The translations under genes and the position numbers were made by a program. The notes under the pieces were generated by a model, which saw nothing but the letters and a program-made list of their open reading frames with translations, made no database searches and was not told the DNA's origin. A stretch of 64,000 nucleotides of DNA from Styela clava. Taxonomy: Eukaryota > Chordata > Ascidiacea > Stolidobranchia > Styelidae. Shown piece after piece: positions 1 through 13,243 of this stretch (within the stretch, counting starts at the first letter, position 1; each line of letters starts with the position of its first letter). The stretch lies in assembly GCF_964204865.1 (NCBI RefSeq), contig NC_135261.1, positions 9,548,001 through 9,612,000 on the forward strand, written 5' to 3'.

Positions 1-3000
1 ATTACTTCTGTCCCATTCCATGGAAATTCATGCTTGTCCCATCACATCACATGGGATTCCGATAGATGTTTCTCTGACCTTCGACCCCCAAAAAATCCTC
101 TACTTCACCAGTGCAAAATTTTAGGTGCTTTTTTTCAACGTGTTTTTGCGAGTTGGCGCAAATCAATTGGTTTATATGTTCCATACCATTGTTTTGATTA
201 AAAACATTCAACAACCTGTCATTCAAAGTACTGGTGGAAAAGTTTAGCCTAGTTTATCCCAGCTATTTCAAGACTAATTTTTGATTAGTGCAATTAAACT
301 GAATCTTCTAAGAAACAAAGTTATCATTGAGTTATTTGATTCATACTTAAATTTTCGAAACACAACCAAAAACTATCAAATAACATGCATAAACGCGAAA
401 ATGAGGTAATATTTACAACCACGGATGCAAATCTGTCTGAGTGATAAGAGTGTCTGAGCAGCTGCTAAAACTTCTATTCTCACGTAACTTTTTGCATCTT
501 GCTGACTAATTAATGTTACAGAAAGTAAACAAAGAAGTTGATTCACGGGGAAACATCCGTTGAATACGATTCAATAAAAAATTATAAAATTTATGAATAT
601 TTATGTCTAGTGTCCACAAATATGACTATATGCACAAAGAGACAAGCAAAACGACAAATTTTTGACTAACTATGGCATTCCAGTATCATTCTGAAACTTG
701 ATTTCCGATTCGGAGTCACTCTGCTCATTCAGCAAATTATCAATTACCTGATCATCGACGGTTTATGATAGTTCATTTAGTCTGGGTAATTCCTGCACCA
801 TTTTCTTAACTTTCATGTTTCATGCAAATCTGATGTGAACAGAGTAATAAAAAGAGCAGATAGTCCCCCCTTCTCAGGCCCGCTCGCAATGTAAAAATTT
901 GGTGGAACATGTGGATACTATCCCAGACAAGATTTGTCCGAATCGACCCAACAGTTTCCCGGAAAAGCTAGAATTCCGATCGCGCTCTATGAGGTATTAT
1001 CTAAAAAAATTGTAATACCTATCACTTACGTTATATGCGATATCCACAATAGGATGATACCACGTTACCTCACTACCATGTTTAAACAGCGCCGACACAA
1101 GACAGTGTGTATATAAAATTGTCCCATTTGTCTTACGTTTCCCCAAGCGTCCTCTTGTCCCACGTGTCCCACGGGAAAAACAAATAAATGTGTGCTGTCC
1201 CATCCCATCCCATGGACAAGCCTGTATCAGAGAATATCAGTTTCTTTTTGAATGCGGTGTCTTTTATTGAAGACTGTTGAGTATCTTACAGTTTTTACAC
1301 GAGACATTAAACGGGACGAATCATCAAAAATTGACTTTCGACATAAATACAATGTGAAAACTGGCATTCAAATCATACCACGCCAAACCTGCAACTCAGT
1401 AATAATGTACGCTATTGTCACGGAATAATTGGGTTGTCTATATTAAAATTCTGTTACCACACTGTTTGCTTTCGTGCACCTGAATGTGACCTTGCGTGTA
1501 ATGGAGGTTTGACGAATACATATTTATTGCACGCGAGTTGTTACCAATTATAATTATACATGTCACCGTGACAAGAATTTCAAAACACAGTATTAGACAG
1601 AAAACAAGTTTGACATTTTCAACATGATCAAGACTAATGAATAAACAAGGAATGAATTGTTCCTAACCACAATAATTTTTCATCGGTAATCAAGTTGGTT
1701 AGTTTTGAGAATTACGTACGCGGACAATAAAAATTAATTTGGTATTGAAAACGTTGACTAATTGTTCATTTTATAAATCAGTGCTCAAAATTAGAAATTA
1801 ATGACAATTATCAGAAGGTGTTCAGATATGGAATGCGCGCGATAGGAGAAAAATAAATATTCCAAAAGTCTGAGAGAAGTATAACAAATTTGAAATCAAT
1901 GGCGCCATGAGTTAGCAAAAAAAGGATCTTTATTGATTTTGTGCAAAAATGCAAATTGTTATTGCTGAGAGAGTCGACATCATGGACATTGCTACAGATA
2001 AAACATTACGGTCATGTACAAAACATATACTTCACCCAATAGCTAGGGATGTGCATTTCAAATCGAATATTTGAATTGAATCGAAAAGTAAATTATCGGT
2101 TTATACGTAAATTTTAAATCGCCTCCATCTTTCTTTTTTTTTGTTCTTCAAAAGTCGGCAGTTAACCCTTCATTTTTTATTGAATCTTCCATGTAAAATG
2201 CAATTCCGACATATAGCCTTTTTCTTCCGAGTGGGTTATTGATGAAACATGTTTTTTTCTTGTGTGTAGATGCTCAGTTAACAGTCTGGGTGATGGATTC
2301 TATGTAATTCATCTATCTGGAAAAAGCATCACAATAAAAAGGCGCATACAATTACATATCTTCGAGAAAGTATTCAAGATTCGATTCGCAAAAATGTTCG
2401 ATTTTATTTTAATTAAAGTCATCAGGTTTCGAAAATGCCCATCCATACGCAAAAGCTTACACAAGAAATTTGCGAAAGGGCAAGAAGCAGAACTAGTGGA
2501 AAAAAGTATTGCGTTGCTTTGATGAATTGAATTATTTTTAAAGGCTGTCCAAGCAGAGTTTCAATGCAGGCTATGGACTTGCCGCATTATAAACACCTAT
2601 ACCCTATCGGCCAGATGAAAAAAAATGTAGGTAGCTTTTGAAAGAAAAGTTATCATTCGAACATATCTTGATACCATACAATTTAGGATAAAATGCGAGA
2701 AATATTGATTTCATTAAGTGTTTTTGAATGGTGTACTTACTATTTAATATAAACGTTCAGCTGTCGTCATAAGACAGCCTGAAGTGCTGATACATTTTTA
2801 CGTTGAGTGCTTTGTCATTTTTGTATATTTATTTTAGGTTTTTTTTTGTACGTCTTTAGTGTTCATTTTGTTCTCAAAATAATTCTCGAGTTTTTCTGAA
2901 TAGAAATGAATAAATTACTGCAGGGTGGCCTAAAGTTGCGAGATTGAGGGGCCGCGAGTAGGCCTTGCGAGCCGCAGTCGTAAAAACCCAAAAGTGGTCA

Positions 3001-3280
3001 AAATACTGCGACTTTAGTTATCTTAAATATAATGAGTTTAACTTTTTTAATACAAATAACAAGTATATACTCTAAACAAATTTTCATAAACAGGACCAAG
3101 AAACGTTACCGCAATTGACCAGAGCTCTTTATTTATCTCGGTATCAATTTAAAAGTAATTTATCCGAGCACGAATAGTGACAACTGTGTGATGTCATAAT
3201 TGGGAGATTATTAAACGACCCTTCACATTACTGGGGTCAAATAAAAGTTAGGATGATCGTTACCGTAATTGTTAACATAG
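1..3280. other. Intergenic, no gene seen
   Basis: Only short AT-rich ORFs without family resemblance or splice context. TGTCCCAT/CCATGG-rich ends at about 29-80 and 1170-1224 (CATGCTTGTCC versus its complement GGACAAGCCTG) may be the termini of a degraded MITE, but I found no target duplication. GGGCCGCGAG-type hAT-like sequence begins near 2931. Confidence 0.5.
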
Positions 3281-3288
3281 TCCTAAAG

Positions 3289-4286
3289 CAGGCCTGCACA
3301 ACTCAAATTACCACGAGGGCCGCAAGCATAAATCTGAAGGCCCGGCGGGCCGCAAACTTTGCCACATACATATTTCACAAGATGAACTTCAAATCAAAAT
3401 AATATTGTGAAACAGTTAAATTTGATGAAAAACTTCCATTACTGGAAAGCTTAAAAATATGAAGAATCTTATTTTCTTGAGTATTTAGTGGTTCATCTAC
3501 CTTGAAAGCGACCCTTCATTTTCAATATTTTTTTTTTTATTAGAATGAGGTATTGCGTGTTGCAGTATAAATTGACTGCAGGAAAATATTTAACTCAGGT
3601 TCAGTTTTGAAAAATCGTCCCACATATAGGTATTCAGTCATATCTAACATTTTTAGATATTTTCATCGCAGGCTGGACAAACAATCCGTTTAGTAGCGAT
3701 AGATCTTCCTCTGTTGTACTTTTTCGACTGTTAAATTACATTTTTCTACAAAATCTGCTCCAAATTTTTGAAGTTTTACAGTAAATAGCAATATATTTTG
3801 TGCGACAATTTCTGCAGCATTCATGAATGAAAAAATTGTTTTTTAGGTTTTAAATTTGAAAAAGAAACTTCAGTTTCATAAACTGCTAGTAAAAAATAGT
3901 GGGGTTATTAATAGGTTGCTAATATGCACTAATGGGTGTGAGATTGTATACCGATATTGTTTTGAGCGTGATTCAGTTTGAATACCGAGATATCTAGATT
4001 TCCCAAAGGGTAAGGGTTTCCCAAACTGGGGGGCGAGAGGTCGAGCGACGAATTTTAAGGGTCGCGAAGGGCACACCAATTTTACATTAAGTTCGATATT
4101 TATTGAAACTAGTGCAAAACATAAATCATACGATTTCTAATATTATCGGAGTAGCGGCGCGCTTGCATAACTAAGAATGTAACAAAAATAACAATAACAA
4201 AGATTTGTTTCCAAATGACTCGCGGGCCGCACAGAAGTATCGAGCGGGCCGCATGTGGCCCGCGGGCCGTATGTTGTGCAGGCCTG
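3289..4286. mobile_element. Non-autonomous hAT element (998 bp) with perfect target duplication
   Basis: Terminal inverted repeats CAGGCCTGCACAAC are identical at both ends (14 bp). They are followed by GGGCCGCA-rich subterminal sequence typical of many hAT MITEs. The flanking 8 bp, TCCTAAAG, is identical at 3281-3288 and 4287-4294. No transposase ORF is present. The interior around 4010-4080 contains another hAT-end-like stretch (CCCAAACTGGGGGGCGAG), suggesting nested or recombined debris. Confidence 0.88.
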
Positions 4287-4291
4287 TCCTA

Positions 4292-4360
4292 AAGTATGCG
4301 CACCGAGATGTCGCACAACCTGAACCCTTCAGGTTGTGCGACATCTCGGTGCGCATACTT
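4292..4360. repeat. Perfect hairpin, 33-bp arms, 3-nt loop
   Basis: 4292-4324 (from AAGTATGCGCACCGAGATG) is the exact reverse complement of 4328-4360, separated by CCC. The arm sequence GTCGCACAACCTGAAC recurs at 13206-13221 and, inverted, at 15166-15184, so it belongs to a dispersed repeat family. The hairpin starts inside the target duplication of the adjacent hAT element. Confidence 0.95.
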
Positions 4361-5884
4361 GAGGAGTACCACATAATGTCATTCCCAGTTCCCAAATAGG
4401 ACATAAATGTGATTTATACAAGAATAACACGACAAAAATTAATTGATGAAGCTCACTTATAAGCGCCGTTAATTAAGCTTATTTTGGAACAGGCCTGCGG
4501 GCGATTCATGTGGTCTTCACGGGCGACTTGGTGCCGCGGGAAACTGGTTGGTGACCCCTGGTTTAACAAAGTCACGAGATATTCTTGTTTTTGAAGCTGT
4601 CAACTGTCATACTCACGAGCGTTTTCGTGCGGCTCTCTGTATATATCCTGTGATAGCGTTTTGCCTGATTTATTCAATTCAAATGTAAAAGTTGAAAATA
4701 TGCATACATTTATTGGAAACTTTATCATGGTTTCTAGCGCTGACAGACAACTTACCAGTAACAACTCGAGCGGAAAAGCTTTTGCATTTAGTACATTTCA
4801 TGATCTTGAGAAGTATACATGAGAAGCTGGCTCGTTTGAAACCGACAATGAATTAAAAAGTACATTGCGCACGAAATATTGTTGATCGTTTTTAGTGAGC
4901 AGTCTATCATTTTTCTTGGTAACTACACGCAAAATAGTGTTAATATAACCTACTTCATCTGTCACGAAGCTCCTAAACATTTTCCGTCTTCGTCACGTTA
5001 ATTGCTCCATGCATGATTTTTAGAAACATAAATAAATGCTGACAAATAATGCACAAACGAGTGAAAGTTTATATGCGAGTCAATGCTTACAACCAAAAAA
5101 CAGGCGCTGAAAGTGTATGGGCGACCTGTCTAATTAAATTACAATTTTCAGTTTGAAATGCGAGCGGTGTCCAATCAGTATAATTATTTATGTACAATTT
5201 GAAGAATGTTTCTCCGAACTCAGATTCAAAAAGAATTCTTCCTAAACTTAACCACGACAGAATAATTTTACAATACTTTTTAATTTACGGATAATTTATA
5301 TAAATATTTCATGATTTCTTTCAGATGCCGAGATTGGGGTTTAGAGTTATGCTTTTTTATAGATCTACGCTCAGAAATCTTACTGACGCGCTAATAATAT
5401 ATATAGGGTATCTCTTTTCGGCGCGTTAACTATTTTAACAATATTCACTTTTCCTCAGTTTTGATGGCTATGCAGGTATTACTGTGGCCTTATACTAACT
5501 TTTCGAACTCTTTGTCCCTATGCTATTGTCTCGGCCTGGTATTGCTTGTGTGCCCTCACTCCATTGCTGCTTACGTCCTATTTATTGGGGATTTTTCATG
5601 GCTCAAGAATATTACCGTACCTTCCAAACACGCATTGACGTGATGTTTAATCAAAACTTTGCCGCATTCTGTTGTATATTTTTGCGGATGATGGACTAAT
5701 TCATCAATCATATATAGACTGAAACAATATCATACACACAGAACATAAAACAAAAAACACCATAAATTTTGGCTTAAGAACCCGACGACAGGTAAAACAT
5801 GCTACCGCAGGCACTAAAGAAAAAAATAAAACAGAAAATTGGGCATGCGATCTACCTTCCTATCCAGCTTGAAACTACGTCAAA
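4361..5884. other. Intergenic, no gene seen
   Basis: AT-rich. A hAT-end-like stretch at about 4490-4562 (GGTGACCCCTGG) without an identifiable partner. Nothing else recognisable. Confidence 0.4.
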
Positions 5885-6306
5885 GCAACAAGTCATCTTT
5901 CCCCGGATTACGATGAAATATAAGCTAATCGATACTCTCGTATAGTGTGTGTACCAGGTTATAATCAGACCAAAATTTCATTCCGATTTTCCTTATTTTA
6001 GTACCATTACGAGTTCGGGGACTGTCTGTGCTAGCCAAGTGAATATATATACCCCTTGCGCATAGGCTTCCACCCCTTTTCACATCTTGATGTAAAGTAA
6101 GAGAACAAAATTACTTCCATATTGGTATAAACACTCCTGGAGCGCCAGCTACTCAATGTAAAGTATCGTCAATCAGTTTTCTTTTCTACTATGCATCGCT
6201 TGGGATTCTATTGCAGGTCGTTTTTGTTTTTTAAGTTGTTGTGGTGCCCCCTTTTCCGGGGTGCCCTAAGAACATGCTCTTTAGCCTGGTGGTTAATTCA
6301 GCACTG
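5885..6306 (+). repeat. Dispersed repeat, copy 1 (partner at 37340-37812)
   Basis: Shares several ordered blocks with 37340-37812: the CCCGGATTA..AAGCTAATC block, AAAGTATGGTCAATCAGTTTTC-like, TGGGATTCTATT, GGTGCCCTAAG.ACATGCT, and a terminal CAGCACTGGT. The last block is also similar to 35460-35545. The short ORFs here (6191-6570) read through repeat sequence and are not convincing genes. 6311-7295 holds only AT-rich sequence with no recognisable feature. Confidence 0.55.
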
Positions 6307-7295
6307 GTCATTATATCAGACCTTAAACTTCTCTCATTTTTTCGTGTTTCTCTTTTGCTGTTCAACCCCATCTATAACTCGGTTACGTATAGGCTATATA
6401 TATTTTATTTCTCAGCTTTTTTATCAATCGCAAATACCACAGTACGCATTCTAAATATATTTGCCAACGGGTTTCCTTCTTGTAATTCTACCTATATCGA
6501 CGAATCATCCAGATATATTCCCGATTCGTTTTTCATCACGTCCCCCTTTTCTCAATTAGTATGCTTTTGACGTGCAATATCCATATAGATTATCCAATTT
6601 ATACCCTATTGAAATCTTCACGAAATGTGTTTATATACATATATATTGTTTTTCTCTAATGCAGCGATTTTAGAGTTTGGTTTTTAAGCATCTGAATAAA
6701 CAGACTTTGCAAGGATACAGTTTTGCGAGAATGGACTTTTGCGCAAAAGTAGTTTTGCGAGAATTTATCGTATTGGAGTAGTTTGAAATGCGATGAACTT
6801 GCTATGATATTATATATAAATATATAATATTTTCATTGTTTGAAAAAATGGTATATTTACAACAATAGCAAAAACTATTTTATTATTGCAACATACATTC
6901 ATAGCAAATCAATATAATTCCACAAACGTCGTCTTTCAGAAGACTTTTCTCGCAAGATGTTTTCTGGCAATTTGCTCGCTCCAATGCCCACCCGACGATA
7001 CTCCGGTCCTTCCAAGAGCATTAACCCCGTTTTAATCGGTAGCTCCTGTCTGGAAACTTATTATGAGTTAACATACCCCTCAATAGTCATGTACGTTAGA
7101 TACTCCGAGCGGATAATTTTTGTTCAATGACGAATATGAAGCATAAAATGGTTGATAAAATTCATATATCTGAATAAAATGTACTCCGATTTTCATGGAA
7201 TGGTAAAGAGATGGTTTATCCTTGTCTTACATCAAAATACAAATGCAATACCCCAAAATGCAAGTCAGTATTTTTTTGTTCTTTCAAAGTTTGAA

Positions 7296-10200
7296 TCAAT
7301 TATTTTGATCATCAGGGTTACATTTTATTATGATCTTGATGACGCTCATGCCATCTGCTAATTGAAATGCTTCTTGGGCCTTTTCTATCGGTATTCTATG
7401 AGTTATTAAAGGTTTTACGTCTATTTTCCCAGATGAAATCATTTTTATTGCTGCTGGCCACCTGAAAATAGAAAGAGAACTTATGATAGAATTCCATCGC
7501 AATTACCTTGGTTACATTGGTTTTCATTTTCATCTACTTCATTATTAATAAACTTACGTGTTCGTATACAGGAAAGAGCCTTTGATATCAATTTCTCGAA
7601 CTGCTGCATGAACTAGTGGGATTCGTGCGTCTCCTGATCCAAATCCAACAAGAACTACACAACCACCGGCCTTTGTTGCCTTTAGTTATACATAAAATCA
7701 AATTACAGGTATGCCAGATTATTTAATTAAGGAAGAATGAAATGTTTTCTAAAAATGATTTTTCAGCTAAACCGCAGCCCTAAACAATCACAAATATTGG
7801 TGGTCAAAATTTGCAGAATACATAATCTAACGTTCTTAAACAATATTATATATTATTATAAATACTTTTTATTTTCAACAAATAGTACTTACATATATTG
7901 CAGTCTGTACGGCGGAATCAGCTCCTGTACACAGAATAGACCGATCTGGCATCGCTCCCAATAACTCATTGATTGTTTTGGCGACACCTTGCGGTTCATC
8001 TCCTTCCTTTATTTTTATTGTAAAATTAGCACCCAGTTCTTTAGCTTTTTGCAGACGATAGTCAAATTTATCTATACAACAAAATGAATGTATTGCCTCG
8101 TAATTTTCTTATTTAGTTGAAAACCATGTCTGGTAGACTGTTTTATACTGATATGCTTCAGCATGCATCAGTTCATTAAGCCAGTAAAGTTCTGTCAAAT
8201 TGAAATTAACGTTGCTGGGCACGCCGATCCAGTTTTCAAAGTGCTTAGTCATGTTAATAAGCGTTATTCTCGTTTAATTGTGTACATTGAGGTATATCGC
8301 ATTCGCTTGATGGCGCCCTTGCGCTCGTCAAGCGGTACCGGTTTCCTTAATTAAAGTCATCATGGCTCTTCATATTTCCGTATTTTATTTATCATCCGTT
8401 GTTGTTGTTTCTATGCTTTTTAGTACCGTATTGTACGTGATAAACCCAAGTCTTTTGCTATATCTGTTGCTGTAATCCAGCATATAGGGATAAATATGTA
8501 AATCCTATCCTATCCTAATAGGTGTCGCTGACACGATGACTTAATGGTCTTTCGCGACTCCTCGTCAATTGCGAAACATTGTGTATTTTTGATTTATTTA
8601 AATTTATTATTATTTGTTGACAATGTTTCATGCACGACGAAATAAAATATCTGAATCTGAATCTGAATCTGCTATGAAATAATGAAAGTAACGAAAGAAT
8701 TACTCCAAAAATATCATTTTAGCTTTTTCCCTTCAACTAATCCAACTCCAGGTTTATATTTAAAACTTTTTATATATCTAACCCAAATATATTCAAAAAT
8801 CTCACTGATTTTTTGAATCACTTGATCAACAAAAATACCCTCATAAAGACAGAGATTTAGAAAACAAATTTCAACGCCTTGATGCATTGCAGACCTGTAG
8901 ACTATAGAGTAGGCTAATTAAATTAAAAGCCATTTGATTGCATATAGGAGTAAGTACCGTATTATACCTGTAATAATAACATCAGAAGCTCCCATTGCTT
9001 TTGCCGCAATCAACGACACAAGACCAATAGGACCAGCTCCACAAATCAGTACACGATGTCCGAGACTAATTTCCGCACGACGACAAGCATGAATTCCTAC
9101 AGACAATGGCTCCACAAGAGCTCCTTCCTCGAATGAAACGTTTTCTGGTAGTCTGAATAAAGTACATTGAAACTACAAGTAAATCTTTTTCTGGAAATCG
9201 TTAGTTATAATATGTAGAATTTATATCACTGGTCCAATAAAACCTAGGAAAATTTTCTACTGCATGTGTATATATGTAATTTCCTCAGGACAATTCAGCA
9301 AGGCTGCTATGAATTACCACGGGTTTAGGCCAGGCATTTATGAATGCTGTTTTATATTTGCATCATAAACCATACATGGTCATATAAGTTTCCGTATACA
9401 ATTGAATATTTCTCATATGGATTTTTAAACTGTAGTTTTTCAAGATTGTTTCTGTGTTACATTACCAACCGAGATCAGATTATCATAAAACTCTTGTTTG
9501 AACACTCAAAGCTAGGAATCAAGAATTTTGTACTCAACATTAATAACTTGCCACGTAAACTTATGAATATTGTTAATAAATCAAAGGGTCCTAAATGATC
9601 CAAGAGTCCCGTTGTGCACTAACACAAATATATTTCTGTACAGTTTTCTCCGACTTGAGGGGCTTACCAAAATTTACTGATATGAGCATCGTCCGTTGTT
9701 TAAAGGCAACTAAGATATATATAATATGAATGTAGTTTTTCCTGTAAGTTGGTATCAAATTTAACAATACCTACTTGAAACAAGCATCCGCTCGGTGAGT
9801 TAGATACTGCTGCAATGCACCATCCATTCCAGGGCCAGAGCACATATATATTTGACTCAAATTATAACGACCACATCTACTAAATTCGTCGGAACATAAG
9901 GGAAAGCACGGTTCAATTGCAACTCGATCACCTGGATAGTAATAGATGGTCAAACTACGATTGTATTTAATTTTAAATTTCATTTACATCTTGATGCTTA
10001 TAAATAGAACTTCCTCTACAACCAATGAACATGAAGTATGAACGTGTCGAGGTGAAACAGATTAAAGACATGTTCTGGCTTTGAGTCGATATTATTTCGC
10101 TTGCAAACAGATGGATTATGAAGCGATGATGATTATGGTAAAGTGAAATCATCGCGTCAATGGTTTGCTGGAAATGAAATCAGTGGATGTTGCGCAGCAA

Positions 10201-12025
10201 GACTATTAAAAAGATCCCTGTAACATTCCTAATTAAGAAGAAAAAAAAATTCAATTTATGAAACCGCAATCAGTTTCATAAAAACGCACACGACGATATC
10301 GTGTTAAATTAGCTAAATGGTATAGAGTTCATACGTTTATGCTTACCAGGTTTAAGATGATTCACATCTTTCCCACATTCGAAAACAGTTCCAGAAGCTT
10401 CGTGACCAGAAATTGTTGGTATTTCTAATTTTAATCCGATCATTTCAGCATTTTTCCAGAAACAAACATCAGATCCACAAATTCCAACCGAATGTATTTT
10501 GATTAGAACCTCTAAATGTAGAATTTCAGTTATTTTTTTGTTACTTTTGTGCTGCAAATTTTCTCGTCACTTTCACTGCACATTTGTCACTCCATGGTAC
10601 ACAAAAATTTATGCAAAATTATGTAATGTTATATGATGCCATTGGAATCAAGAGGGTTCCATCTCATTTTCTGTCGTATAATCCTGAATATATCTAAATC
10701 CGTGAAGTAAAATCTTGCCGGGTTTATTTATGGTATTGCATTCGTGTTAGTATTAAATACTAGAAAGCAGCATATAGGATATATACCATTTTGTCGAAGT
10801 AGCTCAGTGGTTAATGCCTTCACATAAAAATTAATCGACTCACCGTTATCATTTGGTTCTTTGATTGTCCGCTTCTCCTGCAAAGGGAATTGCATAATGG
10901 AGTTTATAGTATAGCATATGTGTTTGTTAGATGAATGTGATGTTACCGTATATTGCTATTTCGTAGATTGTCTCTGACTTGCAAGTCACCCGTTCACCCT
11001 TCAGCTTCAACGCCCACGTGAATGAAGATGCGTTAAAAATCTCTATATGTTTTTATTCGTAAATTTCCACAACACACAGAATATAAATCTTATAACATTT
11101 ATCCAGACTAGCTTAGAATGATTTACATCGTCTTTTTCTTTCTATCGAAAGATATCGGAGTCGTATTTATACGTCTATCATACTTCTAATTAAATGCTGT
11201 AAACGTGAGCTCGTGATTCACGTTATAAACAGAAATTCCTATTATCTCAATAAGGGTAATTAGGTACATCGTACGGATGGGAACTTAGATATAATTATTT
11301 CAATCAGTGCCAAAGGTCTTGAGAATATAGATTTTAATTTGATAATGACTGGGTGGAACCTGTTATGTTCTTAAACCTGGTGTAATTTGATTCCTACGAA
11401 AGTCTTTGTTCGAATTTTGGGGAAAATTAACTTTGTCATGATGATTTCAACATGAAATGGGGTACATTTGGGGGTTAGTTGCTATAATAGAACAAATGTT
11501 CCGTATTTGCGATGCATATTTTAGTGATATAAAATGTAGCGTAGTAATATCGGACATTGACAAACACAAATGTGGGTCAAATTTCGTATCTTTCGTACAA
11601 AGACTCCGCCAAAAAACACTCCCGCCACCGCTCAACAATTAGTAATTATCGTGTTAGAGTGAGGCTTATGTATGAAAATTGCGCTGGACATCAACATTTT
11701 CAAATCATTCTTCCTGAATTTAATCTTAACGAGATAATTACAAATTTGGTCTCTTTTAAACCTGGCGGGGATGTTCAAATTTACGACCAAACGTTTTGGC
11801 ATCTGACATTGACTATACCTAAACTATCAATTTTAGATTAAAATTTGGGATTCGATTACATAAAAATGATTGATAGTGTTCGTGTCAAATTATCTAGTCA
11901 TATCTATTGAGTACAATATCGGACCACAGCTTCTAAATACTTACCAACACAATGTCACAACATGGTTTTTCTTCTCTTCGTTTGTGAAGCACTGCACACA
12001 AATTAACGTTTGCCGTTTCAGACAT
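7296..12025 (-). CDS. Sorbitol dehydrogenase-like paralogue, 8 exons, 362 aa, altered substrate pocket
   Basis: Medium-chain zinc alcohol dehydrogenase family, closest to sorbitol (polyol) dehydrogenase, an NAD-dependent cytosolic enzyme. Exons (minus): 11945-12025, 10844-10877, 10347-10511, 9775-9931, 8968-9152, 7893-8071, 7558-7679, 7296-7461. They sum to 1089 nt, with consistent phases and GT-AG sites. The first exon opens at the ATG at 12025 ([10 protein letters not shown]). Visible: catalytic zinc ligands Cys50, His75 and Glu76; GAGPIG nucleotide-binding loop in exon 5; Asp at the end of the second Rossmann strand, which predicts NAD rather than NADP. Odd: relative to the downstream paralogue and to human SORD, the substrate-contacting positions are changed. 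HY (55-56) became CF, and the Arg of the FRYCNT motif became Leu304 (FLYTNT). It is probably an active dehydrogenase with a different substrate, or a decaying one. Exon lengths are identical to the neighbour, so this is a tandem duplicate. Intron 1 is about 1.1 kb. Confidence 0.9.
8476..8520 (+). repeat. SINE tail fragment
   Basis: GGGATAAATATGTAAATCC followed by a TATCC repeat matches the 3' end of the tRNA-derived SINE at 61953-62300. It lies in intron 5 of the first sorbitol dehydrogenase gene. Confidence 0.6.
8651..8673. repeat. Hexanucleotide microsatellite (ATCTGA)n
   Basis: About four tandem copies of ATCTGA within an intron of the first sorbitol dehydrogenase gene. Confidence 0.8.
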
Positions 12026-12751
12026 TGCTTATTGATGGATGAAGCAACCTAAACCTGACACCGTATACTGTAGCTAACTTTACTAACATGTATACCACGA
12101 TTACCTACATTTCACAAAGAGCAAATATAAGGCGTTTGAGAGTTTGCTTGTGGCAAACTATAATAATCATGCACTGACTGCTGGAAATATACGGCGGCAA
12201 GGCTATAACGTGACACACAAATCCTTCTTTATGCTTTTTAAAAGATATAATAATTTTGCATAATGGCGAGTCAATTAACTATTATTTCAATTTCCGGGCG
12301 TTAGGTTTTACGCAAAATGAAAAAGTTAATGATTAATAGGTTCTGATCAATATACAGTATTTCTAGCCTGTCGCAAGCATAATCACAAGTCGTTTTTGTA
12401 GCCATATCGTAGGTAATAACAATGATACTATACTAGTTATCGGAATTTCAGTTATTTTGCAGACGTATCCAGTTACGATTTGACTCAACTTCGATATTAA
12501 AGCAGGGAACGCAAAATTGTAAAACGCTCATTCAAATTACTTATCGTAAAATGGCGTTCAGCCAAATGCCCTCGGGAGAGAGCAAACATCAAGAATTGTT
12601 ATAAATTATTCTTATTTCCAGACCAAATGGGCTTTGGCAACAAATTGGCTATGTGCAGTGTGATTTCATCTGGCCCGCAGGCCTATATTCTCAACTATCT
12701 ATGTGCGCAAGCTCATTCATCTGAAAACAAAATACCTAGCTAACAGCTTAC

Positions 12752-12860
12752 TAATCCCATACTCGACTGGTAACCGAACGAGAAGCCGTGGTTGGTCATA
12801 TGATTAAGCCGTCTTATCAGCGATCCTCTCCCCCAGGAGAAATATGCAAATTCTATCTTA
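12752..12860 (-). repeat. tRNA-derived SINE, 3' portion
   Basis: Complement of the SINE body seen at 61953-62100: CCCATACTCGACTGGTAACC, GAGAAGCCGTGG, CCGTCTTATCAGCGATCCTC, then a tail-like ATATGCAAATTCTATC. The promoter end is missing. Confidence 0.65.
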
Positions 12861-13243
12861 TCACTATAGTCCAGCGGATAAGACCTCAAGTATGATAGAA
12901 TTGTGCACTTTTGGATGCAAGCATGAAACTTGGCAGACATGTACAGTTAGCATCTTCTGATTAATTTTGGATATGATGCCATCCAAGAAAATACCTCGTT
13001 GCCATGGAAACGAGGCATCATTCGTATTGCTATCCAAGTGTAAGAGACATTACTTTATGAAAGAATATTTCCAAGATAAGTAAACCGATGTGTTTTAAGT
13101 AGTGAGGAATATGATAAAAAGTGCATCTTGACAATTGCCCTTGATTACAGAATACCTGGTTACCATGGAAACGAGGTATCGTTATCGACCAAACACGATT
13201 ATTAGTCGCACAACCTGAACGCTAATCGGAACTCAAATACTAC
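12861..13243 (+). repeat. Foldback-type repeat, left arm
   Basis: Matches, in inverted orientation, 15147-15450 over most of its length. Shared blocks: GTCCAGCGGATAAGA, GCACTTTTGGATGCAAG, CATGAAACTTGG, ATTTTGGATAT, and a palindromic ACCTCGTTGCCATGGAAACG. At its inner end both arms carry ATTATTAGTCGCACAACCTG. An extra stretch of about 80 bp, with a second CCATGGAAACGAGG palindrome, is present only in this arm. Confidence 0.75.

Noticed and set aside
4171-4404. ORFs on both strands around 4171-4404
   Set aside because: Both are readings through the hAT end and the perfect hairpin, not genes.
2926-4562. A larger hAT element from CAGGGTGGCC (2931) to GGTGACCCCTG (4562)
   Set aside because: Ends match poorly and flanks show no target duplication; the inner 3289-4286 element is the well-supported one.
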